Assembly (NCBI GenBank): GCA_963965975.1
Contig: OZ014416.1
Coordinates: 1,798,001 to 1,862,000 of the forward strand
DNA length: 64,000 nt
Origin: Xestospongia bergquistia
Lineage: Eukaryota > Porifera > Demospongiae > Haplosclerida > Petrosiidae
Direction: 5' to 3'
The notes below the pieces were generated by a model. That model had not been told where the DNA came from. It made no database searches and worked only from the letters and a program-made list of their open reading frames with translations. Position 1 is the stretch's first letter. The number at the start of each line of letters is the position of its first letter. A program made the translations under genes and the position numbers. Shown piece after piece: positions 1 to 22,390 of this stretch.

Positions 1-324
1 ATTCTAGAAACTTCAACTAGTTCTTTTCAATTAAAGTGGTTGGTATTACAAGCACTCATGAGAGTTTGTAATGGTATGTATATTATAAATAATTTAGATA
101 TTGTATTCAATATATGTACAATATAACTGTAGTTTGTAATGGTATGTATATTATAAATAATTTAGATATTGTATTCAATATATGTACAATATAACTGTAG
201 TTTGTAATGGTATGTATATTATAAATAATTTAGATATTGTGTACAATATAACTGTACATTACATGCCCTAATTAAAGGGGTTTCCTGATAGGCAATTAGT
301 AGTCTCTCTCTCTCTCTTTTCAAG
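1..324 (+). other. Partial intron of the ARFGEF gene with tandem repeat
   Basis: No coding sequence is visible here. The stretch ends in a short CT tract and an AG acceptor directly before the first visible ARFGEF exon at 325, so it is read as intron. Positions 63-256 hold three tandem copies, the third shorter, of a 68-bp AT-rich unit that begins AGTTTGTAATGG at 63, 131 and 199. Confidence 0.75.
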
Positions 325-11439
<11,115 letters not shown>

Positions 11440-12174
11440 GACTATTTTGCCATCATTTTTATAATTGCTTGGTATCTGTTTTGTATTGTTTTTGCTGTTA
11501 AGAAGCGGAAATGCTTAATAATTAAGCATTGCTATGACAATTTATTCCAGCTGGTATTAACTTTAATTATATAATTTTAATTTACAATGTAGCAAATTTT
11601 TGTGTAATAGATTATTTATTATAATATATTATTGTTATTTATGACGCTGTCGAGTCCATAAACACTTATTATTCACAGCTTCCATAACGTTATTCAGTAT
11701 CTAGTTAACAATATTCATAGTAACGTGGGGGTGACAGCTGTCAATGTAAGCTATATGACTGAATATAGTTATCAATTATACATAAATTTTATATGGCATT
11801 GTAGTAAGGTCACTACGACTCCCTGCTACCTAGCTATATTTCTGCATAAGTGGTGACACTGCATGCAGCCAGAGGCAGTATTCATTATTGCTGACCTTGT
11901 TGGCTGTTTAGTGGATCCATTGCGTAATAGGAGGAAATTACTGTTCTTCTAGTCAGTGTCTGTCAACTAGCCACTACTTTAGGAGTCAATTGTAACTAGA
12001 GGCTAAAGACTGTAAGTTTTTTAATGAATTAATTAATAGATGAATGGATGAAGGAAGAGATTGATGGACAGATATTGATTAATTGTCTCTACTCTTTCAG
12101 AAAACACTTTCTCAGAAGTATTTCTTTAGAAGTCAATTCACATAACTATTATAATTATAATCTATTACTTCACA
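11440..12174. other. Spacer between ARFGEF and IgR1
   Basis: 735 bp without a supported gene. It must hold the 3' end of ARFGEF and the promoter of IgR1, both genes pointing right. A near-palindrome made of AATGCTTAAT and its complement lies at about 11509-11529. No clear TATA box is visible. Confidence 0.6.
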
Positions 12175-15100
12175 ATGGCATCGTCAACTGGTTATCTACT
12201 ATTAATGTCTGCATTATTCCTTCAATGTCTTATCTCGCATTCTGTGAAGATAAAAGTTGTTGTCCGAGTACAACCCTTCCTTAATAGAATTCATCTTCAT
12301 TGTCAGGATAACAATGGCGAAGACTTAACTACTTCTGTTCAGTTTTATCGGACAAAGATGATTAATGCTCAGATTGTGACAAAGTTATTTACTAATTACA
12401 CACCAGATGGTGCTGTGGCAAAATTTAATGTTGCTCCGGAATTGGAGGGCGAGTTTAGTTGTGCAAGTAATAATAGTATGTCCAGTAACAATATTACATT
12501 AGTAGGTGAGTCTCTCTATCTCTCTCTATTTGGGCTTTTAAATTCCTCCATTCTTCCTATTACCACCTAACATTCTATTCATGACAGCCACAATTACCAC
12601 AATGACAAACACTATATGTACTTCAATTATTAATACATTGTACATCTACTGGCCAATGACAGACTAACTACCACTACTACAGTCACATAATAAAGGTTCT
12701 TATTAATATTAATAGGCTGTGATATATAGAGTTATGATAAAATGAACAATTTCTCATAGCTTTCCATATATGTCAATAATGTGTTTGTGATGTGTTGTGT
12801 CTAGTTCCCTTTGTGATGTTGTCAGTCGAACTCATTACATCAACTACAGCTGATGTTTACACATTCTCATGAACTGTGTCATATAGTATTGAAAGTATAG
12901 TACTAAAGTATACTTTATTGTATCTGAGATAATAAGGACGTGTATGTTGGTGTGATCGACTGAAACATATTGAAGTCTTCTTTGTAGATTTAAAGATGGA
13001 ACTTAGTTTTTTTTCTTAAATCAAAATTGAATAGACATCGAAGTAGTTATACTAAACTGAGCTAAATCATTTGGAAAATGCTAATCCCTCAAGTATAAAC
13101 TGACATTATTAACTGTACATAATTATACTTATTAATCTAGCTAACTGTCAACATGTAATCTTATTATGCTCATTTTTCTCGTCATGGTTACCATATTTCC
13201 ACAATTATCACTTGCATATTGCTGATCTCTCTTTGCTATACTAACCTTTCATGGACACTCTTTCACTTTAATTAAATAAATTCTACTTTATTGATCAGAA
13301 GTGTCGAGTGTGTGGTAACAACTATGTTTGGTAACATAATTACACACCTGTAGTATGACAATATGTACTGTCACAATGGGTGATTTTATTACATAAAAAT
13401 GAGCATATGCATGCTGTGACAATGACCAGAGGTGATATATATGTGTGTGTGTATGTGTCAAAGTGGGATGGACTATTGTAGTCTAACACTAGTTACACAT
13501 TTAATGTAACTAAATAAACTTGTTGTGCAAACTGTAATTGTTAGTCTCCTTTTGAGAGTGAGCTGAGTTTGCAATAGATTGTTCTAGAACTGCGATAGCT
13601 GCATATCTAATGTCCTATAGCAGACATTTTGCATACGTTATCCTACACCTGCTGATGTAAGCCTGCAATATTGTTATAACCTGTTTTAGTGGACATTAAA
13701 CTTAAGTTATAAAACAGACCAGCTGCTATAGTTTATAGTTAATTAGCTCTTATTCAAGTTGACTTCAAAGATCTTACAGTATACATATCTTAAGTTATTT
13801 GATATTCAATTTAATGTTTTCATTGTTAATTTTATGGTTTTGATTAGAAACCTATTTTTATAAAATAAATACTGAATGTAGTAGGACATTAATTTAATTA
13901 GATGTTGGTATTATTCTCTTTCTATTACAATGTCCATTGTATTTGTTATTAGTGGTTTGTCTTTGTCAACAAAACACATATGGTAGTACCTCAACTCAAC
14001 TGTAAATGTAGTGGTCTATACATGTATATAGATAGTGAACTATACATGTACACAGTTGCCAGCTGTACATGTATATAGGTAGTGAACTATACATGTACAC
14101 AGTAGCAAACTGTACATGTATATAGGTAGTGAACTATACATGTACACAGTAGCAAACTGTACATGTATATAGGTAGTGAACTATACATGTACACAGTAGC
14201 CAACTGTACATGTGTATAGGTAGTGAACTATACATGTACACAGTAGCAAACTGTACATGTATATAGGTAGTGAACTGTACATGTACACAGTAGCCTGCCA
14301 ACTGTACATGTATATAGGTAGTGAACTGTACATGTACACAGTTGCCAGCTGTACGTGTATATAGGCACAGCCTATTTTACTAAATTTCTATCAATTACTG
14401 AGTACAAAATGCACATGTACATTATTCATACAAACATGTTTATGAAACAGGTTTCACAAGCCAGTTTTCGTCATTGTCAATACTTGCAACATTCTATTTT
14501 ATTGTCTTTTCTTTTCCTCATCCCTATACAGCCTACCCTTACCTTGATTCATCTTTCACACTTCCACAAGAGTACAAAGTCCAAGTTGGTCACACCTCTT
14601 CTCCGTTACCCTGTGGTTTTGTACCAGGTGGACTAGCTAACCTGTACTATGAAGTAGAATGGTGGCGTGGTATTGTTAGACTAGACTTGAGTGGATCAAA
14701 ATATGAAATGGTGTCTAATTATTCCCTTCTCGTACATAATGCTACAATGAGAGATAATAGTGGAGGATATTATTGTCATATAAGAGTATTTAATGTGGAG
14801 GAGAATAAATGGTACAGTAATTCATCTCCTGATATCAAGTTGAATGTTTATGGTAAGAAGGAATAGATGGATGGATGGATGGATGGATGGATGGTTAGGT
14901 AGATGGATTGATGGATGGATAGATGGTTAGGTAGATGGATTGATGGATGAATAGATGGTTAGGTAGATGGATTGATGGATGAATAGATGGTTAGATAGAT
15001 GGATTGATAGATTGATAATTAATTTATAAAATGATATCAAACATTATTATTATTTTTATGGTATCATTTGGTGTGTATAAGTTACCATTGTCATTCTAAG

Positions 15101-15210
15101 CCAATCCTTGAGTTTATTTTCCTATTGTATTGTTGTATGTGGGAAATGTGTGATATTAATATGATGAATATCCTTATTATTTTAAGGTCACCTTTTATTA
15201 AATTTGATAT

Positions 15211-15263
<53 letters not shown>

Positions 15264-18200
15264 ATTCTTTCTTTCCAGGTGGCCTGTCATTAACATCTTC
15301 ATTTCAACATTTAGCACTCAAAGCTGATACATCACCATCATTCACTTGTATAGCTCAGGGTCTACCACAACCTCAAATCAAATGGTTATTAAACAATTCT
15401 CCACCTAACAGCAGCACTCAGTACACAATACAAGAGCAGGTCAGTTTAGCCATAACGTCATTACATCAACAGGTACAAGTTTAGAGTTTAGTCTGTTTAT
15501 TACCCTGATAAGTCTAGTCAAGTAACCTGATAACTCTATTCTAGTAACCTGATAACTCTGCCCCAATACTCTGATAAGTCTAGTCTAGTAACCTTATAAC
15601 TCTATTCTAATATTTGGATAAGTCTAGTCTAGTAACCTGATAACTCTATTCTAATATTCTGATAATTCTAGTCTAGTAACCTGATAACTCTATTCTAGTA
15701 ACCTGATAACTCTACCCTAATACTCTGATAAGTCTAGTCTAGTAACCTGATAACTCTATTCTAATACTCTGATAAGTCTAGTCTAGTAACCTGATAACTC
15801 TACCCTAATACTCTGATAAGTCTAGCCTGGTAATCTGATAACTCTATTCTAATACCCTGATAAGTCTAGTCTAGTAACCTGATAACTCTATTCTAATACC
15901 TTGATAAGCCTATCCTAGCACCCTGATAAGTCTAGTCTAGTACTCTGATTAGTCTATTCTAATAACTTGATAACTCTATTCTAATACCTTGATAAGTCTA
16001 GCCTGGTATCCTGATTACTCTAACCTGGAATCCTGATTACTTTAGCCTGGTATCCAATAGCTCTAGGATAACTGTGATTAATTACACTTATCTGAATATA
16101 TTTCTAATTGAGACATTATAACAAGTGATTATTACATAAATAACTGTTTTAAGTATCATTAAACAAGTTGGGTCAGTCACCTGAGTTGAGTCATATCAAA
16201 AGGTCACCCACATTACTACGAATACTACTGCCTACTGAACGAAATGTTAAACTACTTACTGATGATGTGATAGCGTGATGTAGTACTATTGTAGTTCACC
16301 TTGTTTTGATATCGGTTCACTTCCTTGTAGAGTAAGTATGTATTAATTGAGTATAGAAGCACATAAAAGGTTGTATCACTGAGATGTTTTTATTGAAAAC
16401 ACTGACTTTTAAATAATTCACCAAAAGCATCAAAACTAAAGATTGAAAAGTCAAATTTCCCAATGCTAAACTGTCTTTTGGGAAGAAGTACAATGCTGCA
16501 CAAAAAGGATATTTTGATTGTTGTTGAAATCAAAAGGTCAGAGGTCACTACTGACTAACCGTAAAAGATCTAAGTCCACACTCTATTAAGTTGTTATTAA
16601 AAGGTTGAGGTCACTCTACTGATTAGCATATATTCATTTTTTAATGTCATTGTCCACACGTACACATAGTACCAGTTAAATAAACAACCGGTCAAGTTAT
16701 TGATGCTAAAATCATACAGCTGTTATTTTTGATTAGTTAGAAAAACGTGTACAACTTTAGATCATTTACTTTTTGTGTGTCATGAACATAAACAAATGGT
16801 TAATCTGACAAGATAAACCTCATTAGTTATCATTATTGCAACCAATATCTACTGTGTATGATGATGTCTTCAATATGATATCCTGGTTCTAATTTCAAAT
16901 ATTCTTTTTCATTCTTCTCTAGGTTTCTTCATCACTCTCTGCTGTCACAGTCACCAGCACCTTCACTCTCACTAACATCAAACCAGAATCTACTGGTCGT
17001 GTGGAGTGTGTAGCATATACATCAACTGAGAATGATATCCAAGTTGATATCAAAGGAGCTACCATCGTTATATTAGGTAATATCATCCATCTATCTATCA
17101 CATCCATCTATTCATCCATTCCTCCATCATCCATTATTAGTTCATCCATCCATCCATTTAGTTATCTATCTATCTATTCATCCATTTCTCCATCTATCCA
17201 TCCATTTCCCTTAATCCCTTATTTGTTCATCCATCCATCCATCCATCTATCTATCTATCCGTTCTTCCATCTATTCATCCTTTCATATTTCTATATAGTA
17301 ATAGTTGTTATTTTCTATTGTCTCTCTCATACACCCACACACACAAACACACTAGATCATAATTTCATACCACAATTTACACCTACTGAAGATGGTGGCT
17401 TAACATTATCTGTTCAATTTCCAAATAAATTACCTGATATCTTTTTAATTCACATACAGTCAGTACAACCAAATAAAATTACTATAACTTAATCATAATA
17501 TTAATACAACTACCATACTTATTATTCATTAACTAGCAGCTGCTTTAGTTAATATATTCCCTCTCTCTTGCAGATATGTCAGTACTGTAGATCCACAACA
17601 CACATACAAAACAAATCTTACTGACTATACCTTCATTCACACTATGGCTGTCATAGATTATCGTATCCCTGATAACAAACTGCCAGCCTTTGTCTCTTTC
17701 AGAGCTCAGGTAGCTCTTGAAGTATTTGGAGTAATGGGTGACTATTCTGAATTATCAGCACAAACAGGTAAATATGTTTGTCTGTCTGTCTTTGTCTGTT
17801 TGTCCATTTGTCTGTCCTTTTACTGTTACTCCATTTTATTGTTTATCTGTCCATTTGTCTGTTGTCTGTCTGTCCATTTGTCTGTCCTTTTACTGTCTGT
17901 CCATTTGTTAATCTATCTGTCCATTTGTCTGTCATTTTTTTGTTTATCTATCCATTTGTCTGTTGTCTGTCTGTCCATTTATTTATCTATCTGTCCATTT
18001 GTCTGTCATTTTTTTGTTTATCTATCCATTTGTCTGTTGCCTGTCTGTCCATTTATTTATCTATCTGTCCATTTTTCTGTCCTTTTATTGTTTGTTCATT
18101 GCTCTAGAATTACAAACTATCCCACCAATGAACACAGTCACCACACCCACAATCACATTGGATACTCAAATCACGCCTTGTACATGTGACTCTGTTATGA

Positions 18201-18927
18201 GTTATGTTGTAATTGCCTTCTTAGGGGGAGTGGTCATCATCTTTATTTTGATTATACTAATACTTGTCTTATTCCTCTGTCTAAGAAATCGTAGAGAGTC
18301 TCTCTATAATACAGAGAGACCATTACAAGCTACAAGATTTAATAACCACAATGAGAAAATACAGCTTCATGACTATGGTGAGTATATTAATAATAAATAT
18401 CTATTTAAATCTAGATAGTTAAACTATTTTTTAAAAGTAATTTTAATATTATTAATATTAAGGTAGTGTTGAATTATTGCAATTAAAAGAATAGAAGTTT
18501 TGCTCAATTTAATTTTCCATTCTAAGAAATTTAAAATCATATAACTTTGTAAAAAAGATTGATGTTTTAAGCTACAAAAGCATTGATAAACCACACCCCT
18601 CCATATTCCAATCCATTTTGTCTTTTCCCATTTAGCCAGCCAAGATGAATTGTCAATCAGAAAAGAGAACAGCAACTCCAGCCGATCTACTGTCTCTCCC
18701 TCCAGTGATAGTCACACTTATATATCACCATCAGGTAATAGATATAGCAATGTCCCAATAGCCACATCTATTACATGTATTTTGTCATGTACAGGCTCTA
18801 GTCGTGGGCATAGTATTGATACTCGGGGAGTTAGTACCCCTAGTCGTCCTTCATCACAAGAGAGTTATTCACTAACTGAAGGACACTCAACAACAGGTTA
18901 GTTGTGTTAATATTATTAGTACGACTG

Positions 18928-18987
<60 letters not shown>

Positions 18988-19101
18988 GCCTCTCCACCTC
19001 CTCATAATGTCTATGAAAGCACTAACAGACCCATTTCCTATAAAGACAGAAAACAAGGTTCATCTATTATTATCATTGTTTGTCATTTCAGTCCATCTCT
19101 C

Positions 19102-19146
<45 letters not shown>

Positions 19147-20074
19147 TGTAGCCTCTCCACCTCCCTATGAAAACACTAACAAGCCTACTTCCCACAAAGG
19201 AAGAACACAAGGTTCATCTACATCACTCCTTGAACCTACTAAAGAGGAAGAGTCAACAATAGTTACATCTTATAATCAAAACACACCAGGTATTGCTACT
19301 GCTTTCATTAATAAAGAAAGCAAGTAATATTGTTATAGACATAAAATAGTTTTTGGCATTAAAACCAGTTCTTTACATTAATACTGAATTTGTTCTGTTT
19401 ACATGTACTCTAGTTATATTGCATGGATATAGTAATTATAGTGATGATGGTATAATGAATTTATCCCTAAAATTTGAATATTATTTCGTGTTTTATCAAT
19501 TTTCTTATTTCTAGTTGCTATTCCTAAAACTATGCCAGATGTTTCTACGTCAGCTGGATCATCTCAAACCACACCCAAAACTATGAAAACTCCATTAACA
19601 GATGATGAGTCAGAAGCCAAACAAAATCAGGCCACACCCCTTTCTCCATCTCATTCAGATCCTAGCACATTAGCTTGTCCTGAGAAGCCATCACATCCTC
19701 TTCAAGGCAAAGGAGGTCTTAGTTCTAGTATGGCCATTTCTCCCTCCATGACATCAACCCAAGAAACAAAAGTATCACCATCACTTAAAAAACAAGAACA
19801 ATTCTTACAAGGCAAAGAAGGTCATAGCACTAGTATGACCATTTCTCCTTCCACAACACCAAGCCAAGAAACTAAGGGATCACCATCACTTACAAACCAG
19901 GAACGGTTCTCACAAAGCATAAGTGTTCAGACTAGTCTGACATTTCGACAGTATACTGGCAAGGTCCCTCTTCCTGAACCAGAACCTCCTGCACCACAAA
20001 AAACTGAAAAAGATGAAGAAATCGAAAAAATGCTTGAGGAATATGAAATGGTTCAGGTGCCATCATCACCTTAA
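12175..20074 (+). CDS. IgR1: large Ig-like/FN3 type I membrane receptor, 12 exons
   Basis: Exons: 12175-12505, 14532-14852, 15279-15439, 16923-17076, 17356-17458, 17574-17767, 18108-18377, 18636-18734, 18795-18896, 18989-19057, 19152-19289, 19515-20074; they sum to 833 codons. Exon 1 gives a signal peptide (ATG with hydrophobic LLLMSALFLQ) and an N-domain whose PELEGEFSC matches the PECEGLFTC of the cluster genes. Exon 2 (residues ~111-217) is a V-like domain starting AYP with C, W and DNSGGYYC. Exons 3-4 form a canonical I-set-like domain. Exons 5-6 (~323-421) look FN3-like. Exon 7 holds the membrane span (~453-479) followed by LRNRR. The remaining ~320 residues are a Ser/Thr/Pro-rich tail with Tyr sites such as PYENT. 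Exons 10 and 11 are a tandem duplication, and exon 12 repeats a ~37-residue unit twice. The exon 5 end and exon 10 donor (GTTCAT) are weak calls. The ligand is unknown; a surface recognition or adhesion role is inferred. Confidence 0.85.
12506..14016 (+). other. First intron of IgR1, 5' part
   Basis: About 1.5 kb of AT-rich intron sequence. No conserved ORF, RNA gene or transposon end is recognised. Confidence 0.6.
14017..14365. repeat. 47-bp palindromic minisatellite in IgR1 intron 1
   Basis: About seven copies of a 47-bp unit. Each carries two ACATGTA-type palindromes (ATACATGTACAC and TGTACATGTATATAG) joined by GTAGTGAACT and AGTAGCAAAC variants. Confidence 0.93.
15483..16060. repeat. 22/44-bp minisatellite in IgR1 intron 3
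   Basis: About 13 copies of a 44-bp higher-order unit built from two related ~22-mers, such as AGTAACCTGATAACTCTATT and AATACTCTGATAAGTCTAGT. It decays toward the right end. Confidence 0.93.
16061..16922 (+). other. IgR1 intron 3, unique part
   Basis: About 860 bp of AT-rich intron between the minisatellite and the exon at 16923. Nothing recognisable beyond low-complexity runs. Confidence 0.6.
17085..17290 (+). repeat. (TCCA/TCTA)n tetranucleotide repeat
   Basis: Imperfect TCCATCCATCTATCTA-type repeats fill the start of the intron after the exon ending 17076. They are open in one frame but intronic, because exon 5 resumes the FN3-like domain at 17356. Confidence 0.85.
17785..18095 (+). repeat. 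TCTGTCCATTTG-type repeat in IgR1 intron 6
   Basis: Roughly 300 bp of imperfect units based on CTGTCCATTTGTCTGT, open in all three forward frames and giving Cys/Leu/Ser-rich false ORFs. Confidence 0.9.
18931..18984 (+). repeat. (CT)n before IgR1 exon 10
   Basis: A near-pure CT tract that ends in CTCTGTAG directly before the exon at 18989. Confidence 0.95.
19107..19146 (+). repeat. (CT)n before IgR1 exon 11
   Basis: A second CT tract that ends in CTCTTGTAG before the duplicated exon at 19152. The CT tract and the exon appear to have been copied together. Confidence 0.93.
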
Positions 20075-20878
20075 TTACATCATCACATGCAATGCACAAG
20101 CTATGTTGCTGTAAAACACATGTTGCTAATAATAGATACATACGTCACCCATGTTACTATTAATAGATACACATGCTTAACATCTTCACACTTGCACAGC
20201 CTCCATTTATTCCTATAAGCCATAATACACTAAATGAAACAAACAATTTTTTAAAGCATTTTGTATTTTTTAATTATATATATCATGCATTATTTTTTTA
20301 TTATGTCCAGTACATTATGCATTATTGTCTCCACATATATCATTAACTATATATGTAGTATTCAGTTCATATTATGTATCAAAATATATTTATATTATTT
20401 GTCACAGCAAATTGTAAATTTTATATTTATAATGTCTTCTGATGATTTTGTACATTGCGACCAAATGTCTTTAAAATATTACAAAAATTTCTAAATTTGA
20501 AAACCTTAACGCATTAAATTCTGCAAAAAGGATTCACAAGGGAAAGGAACATATATATGGGCTAAGTAGGATATGATTCTCTCTCTCTCTCTCTCTCAAT
20601 CCCATTAGACCTCATACACCACACAGATTCTATTGTCTCAATTTATAGTACATAACAGTAGTATATATAATTATAGTAGTGAGTTATTGTTTACCACATA
20701 AAGAAATTGTCAGGTTATACATTTTTTACAAGAAAAACTTTCAACATAACTACAATATGATATTGTCACTGAATACAAACAAAAAACTACATCTCATAAA
20801 AGAACTGTTTGTTGTTTCAATTTCCAACATTTAGTTGTTGTAGTTAAATTGGTTTACAATTTTTACTTTTTTTGATAG

Positions 20879-21011
20879 CAAAACCAAGTCCTCAATGCCT
20901 TGTTACAAAAAGAGGCTATGAGGAGTATTCCACAGCTCCTAACCAGCTGTTAATAGACTATCATTCCTTCTATCAATTTAACAAACCATTCATGTATTCA
21001 TCCCATTCATA

Positions 21012-21012
<1 letters not shown>
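20879..21012 (+). other. Candidate terminal exon encoding a Tyr-rich 43-residue tail
   Basis: A pyrimidine-rich tract and GATAG acceptor precede a phase-1 ORF (134 nt to TAA) with RGYEEYSTAPNQLLIDYHSF. The phase fits the tail exons of IgR1, so it could be an alternative last exon of that gene. A copy at 28176 is near-identical but has lost one base near its end and runs into a (TA)n tract. It may also be a relic; no upstream partner is certain. Confidence 0.3.
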
Positions 21013-21050
<38 letters not shown>

Positions 21051-22320
21051 TAGATGGACAGATAACCAGCTGGTCTCAATTCAATTACATTACCAAAAAT
21101 GAGATGTTGTTGTAGGTAGTTGTGCCATTATTACATCACATGAGAGTATATGACATAATAACTTCCTTTTTTATAAGTTACCTTTTTTATAGAAGGGTAA
21201 TTCCCAAAGTCTGATGATATAAACTGTTTAATTGTACAACTGTTGTGGTATTTGTGAGAATTGAATATCACAGGAATTTCTTCTTATCACAGCTGGCATT
21301 AGAAAATATTCAATATAATATTTCACACCATTAAATCCAAGTTAGATAATTTAATATCTAGTCTATTACTTTAATTAGTTTTCTGAAGTACAACTATGAA
21401 GGAAATAGCCACCATTCTAAAAGGAAATTGATACAACTACACATATAATATACAATATGTTTATATTAAGCATTTGAAAGAACTCACTTGGTGATGAAAT
21501 TAAAGAAGCCAAGTTATGATCTAATTGTGGAGACTATATTAAATTTTTATTATGGATGGATAGCTGATGAATGGATGGATGGATGGATGGATGAATGGAT
21601 GGATATTATAGGTGATTAGATCAACAGTTTATAAATGACGGAGGGAAGATACCTGAATGGAAGTAGTCCCATTTCAACAGCTGTATTAGGATATGTATAT
21701 AGAACTTATAATATAAAGTATACTTAATAAAAACTATCAATACACATTACTAGTTAATGTAGTATATATCAAAAACCTCTTATAAAAGATGTTCCAAATT
21801 CAAGATACTTGTCCTACAGTCTTGTATACATTGACAAATTATTTAATCTCTATTATATTGAGGACACTTTGCATCAAGTCAATTAATTAAGTATTTATTA
21901 AAGTAACAAAGGGTTAGCAATGGTTGCTATGAATACTTTTAACTAATTTCATAGTTAGAGATTTCTATTAAGTATGACACACCCAACAATTAATCAAAAT
22001 TTCAAAAACAATCATGTAAGCATGTAGATTTAAAAATTGTGTATCTAAAGACAGAAAATGCAATACTTGAAGATACATTAAAATCATATACATAAGACCT
22101 TAATTCCTAAACTGCATTATATTAACTTCACATTGAAATATGACTTTTTCTGCCAAGACTCTAGTTCACTTTGTAACAAAAACTGGTGCTAGAAGAGAAT
22201 CAGTGTGGTGTAATTTGTTGTTAGCTTGAAGTTTAGAGCATCAAAAGATGGGCGAAACTTACTAGTAATTAGTAATTAGAGTATGTGGGTGTGTAGAATG
22301 TAGATAGCTCTTTGGCCAAA

Positions 22321-22331
22321 ATATTATAAAA
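22321..22331 (+). promoter_or_regulatory. TATA-like element upstream of IgR2
   Basis: ATATTATAAAA lies about 65 bp before the IgR2 ATG. The corresponding place in IgR3 (~30950) has lost about a dozen bases that include this element, while flanking sequence is conserved. Confidence 0.45.
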
Positions 22332-22390
22332 AGAACTAGGTAATAATTTTGGAGTCAGTTGTCTATATAGCACTATAGATCATTGGTCTA

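Larger units (their letters stand above)
20075..22390. other. Spacer between IgR1 and IgR2
   Basis: No complete gene. From about 20410 on it is near-identical to 27682 onward (segmental duplication). It holds a short CT tract (20578-20597), an exon-like ORF (20879-21012), a (TA)n tract (21017-21046) and an ATGG microsatellite (~21552-21605). Confidence 0.7.

Noticed and set aside
17644-18189. Cys/Leu/Ser-rich ORFs over 17644-18189
   Set aside because: They run through a TCTGTCCATTTG repeat. The real coding parts are the exons ending 17767 and beginning 18108.
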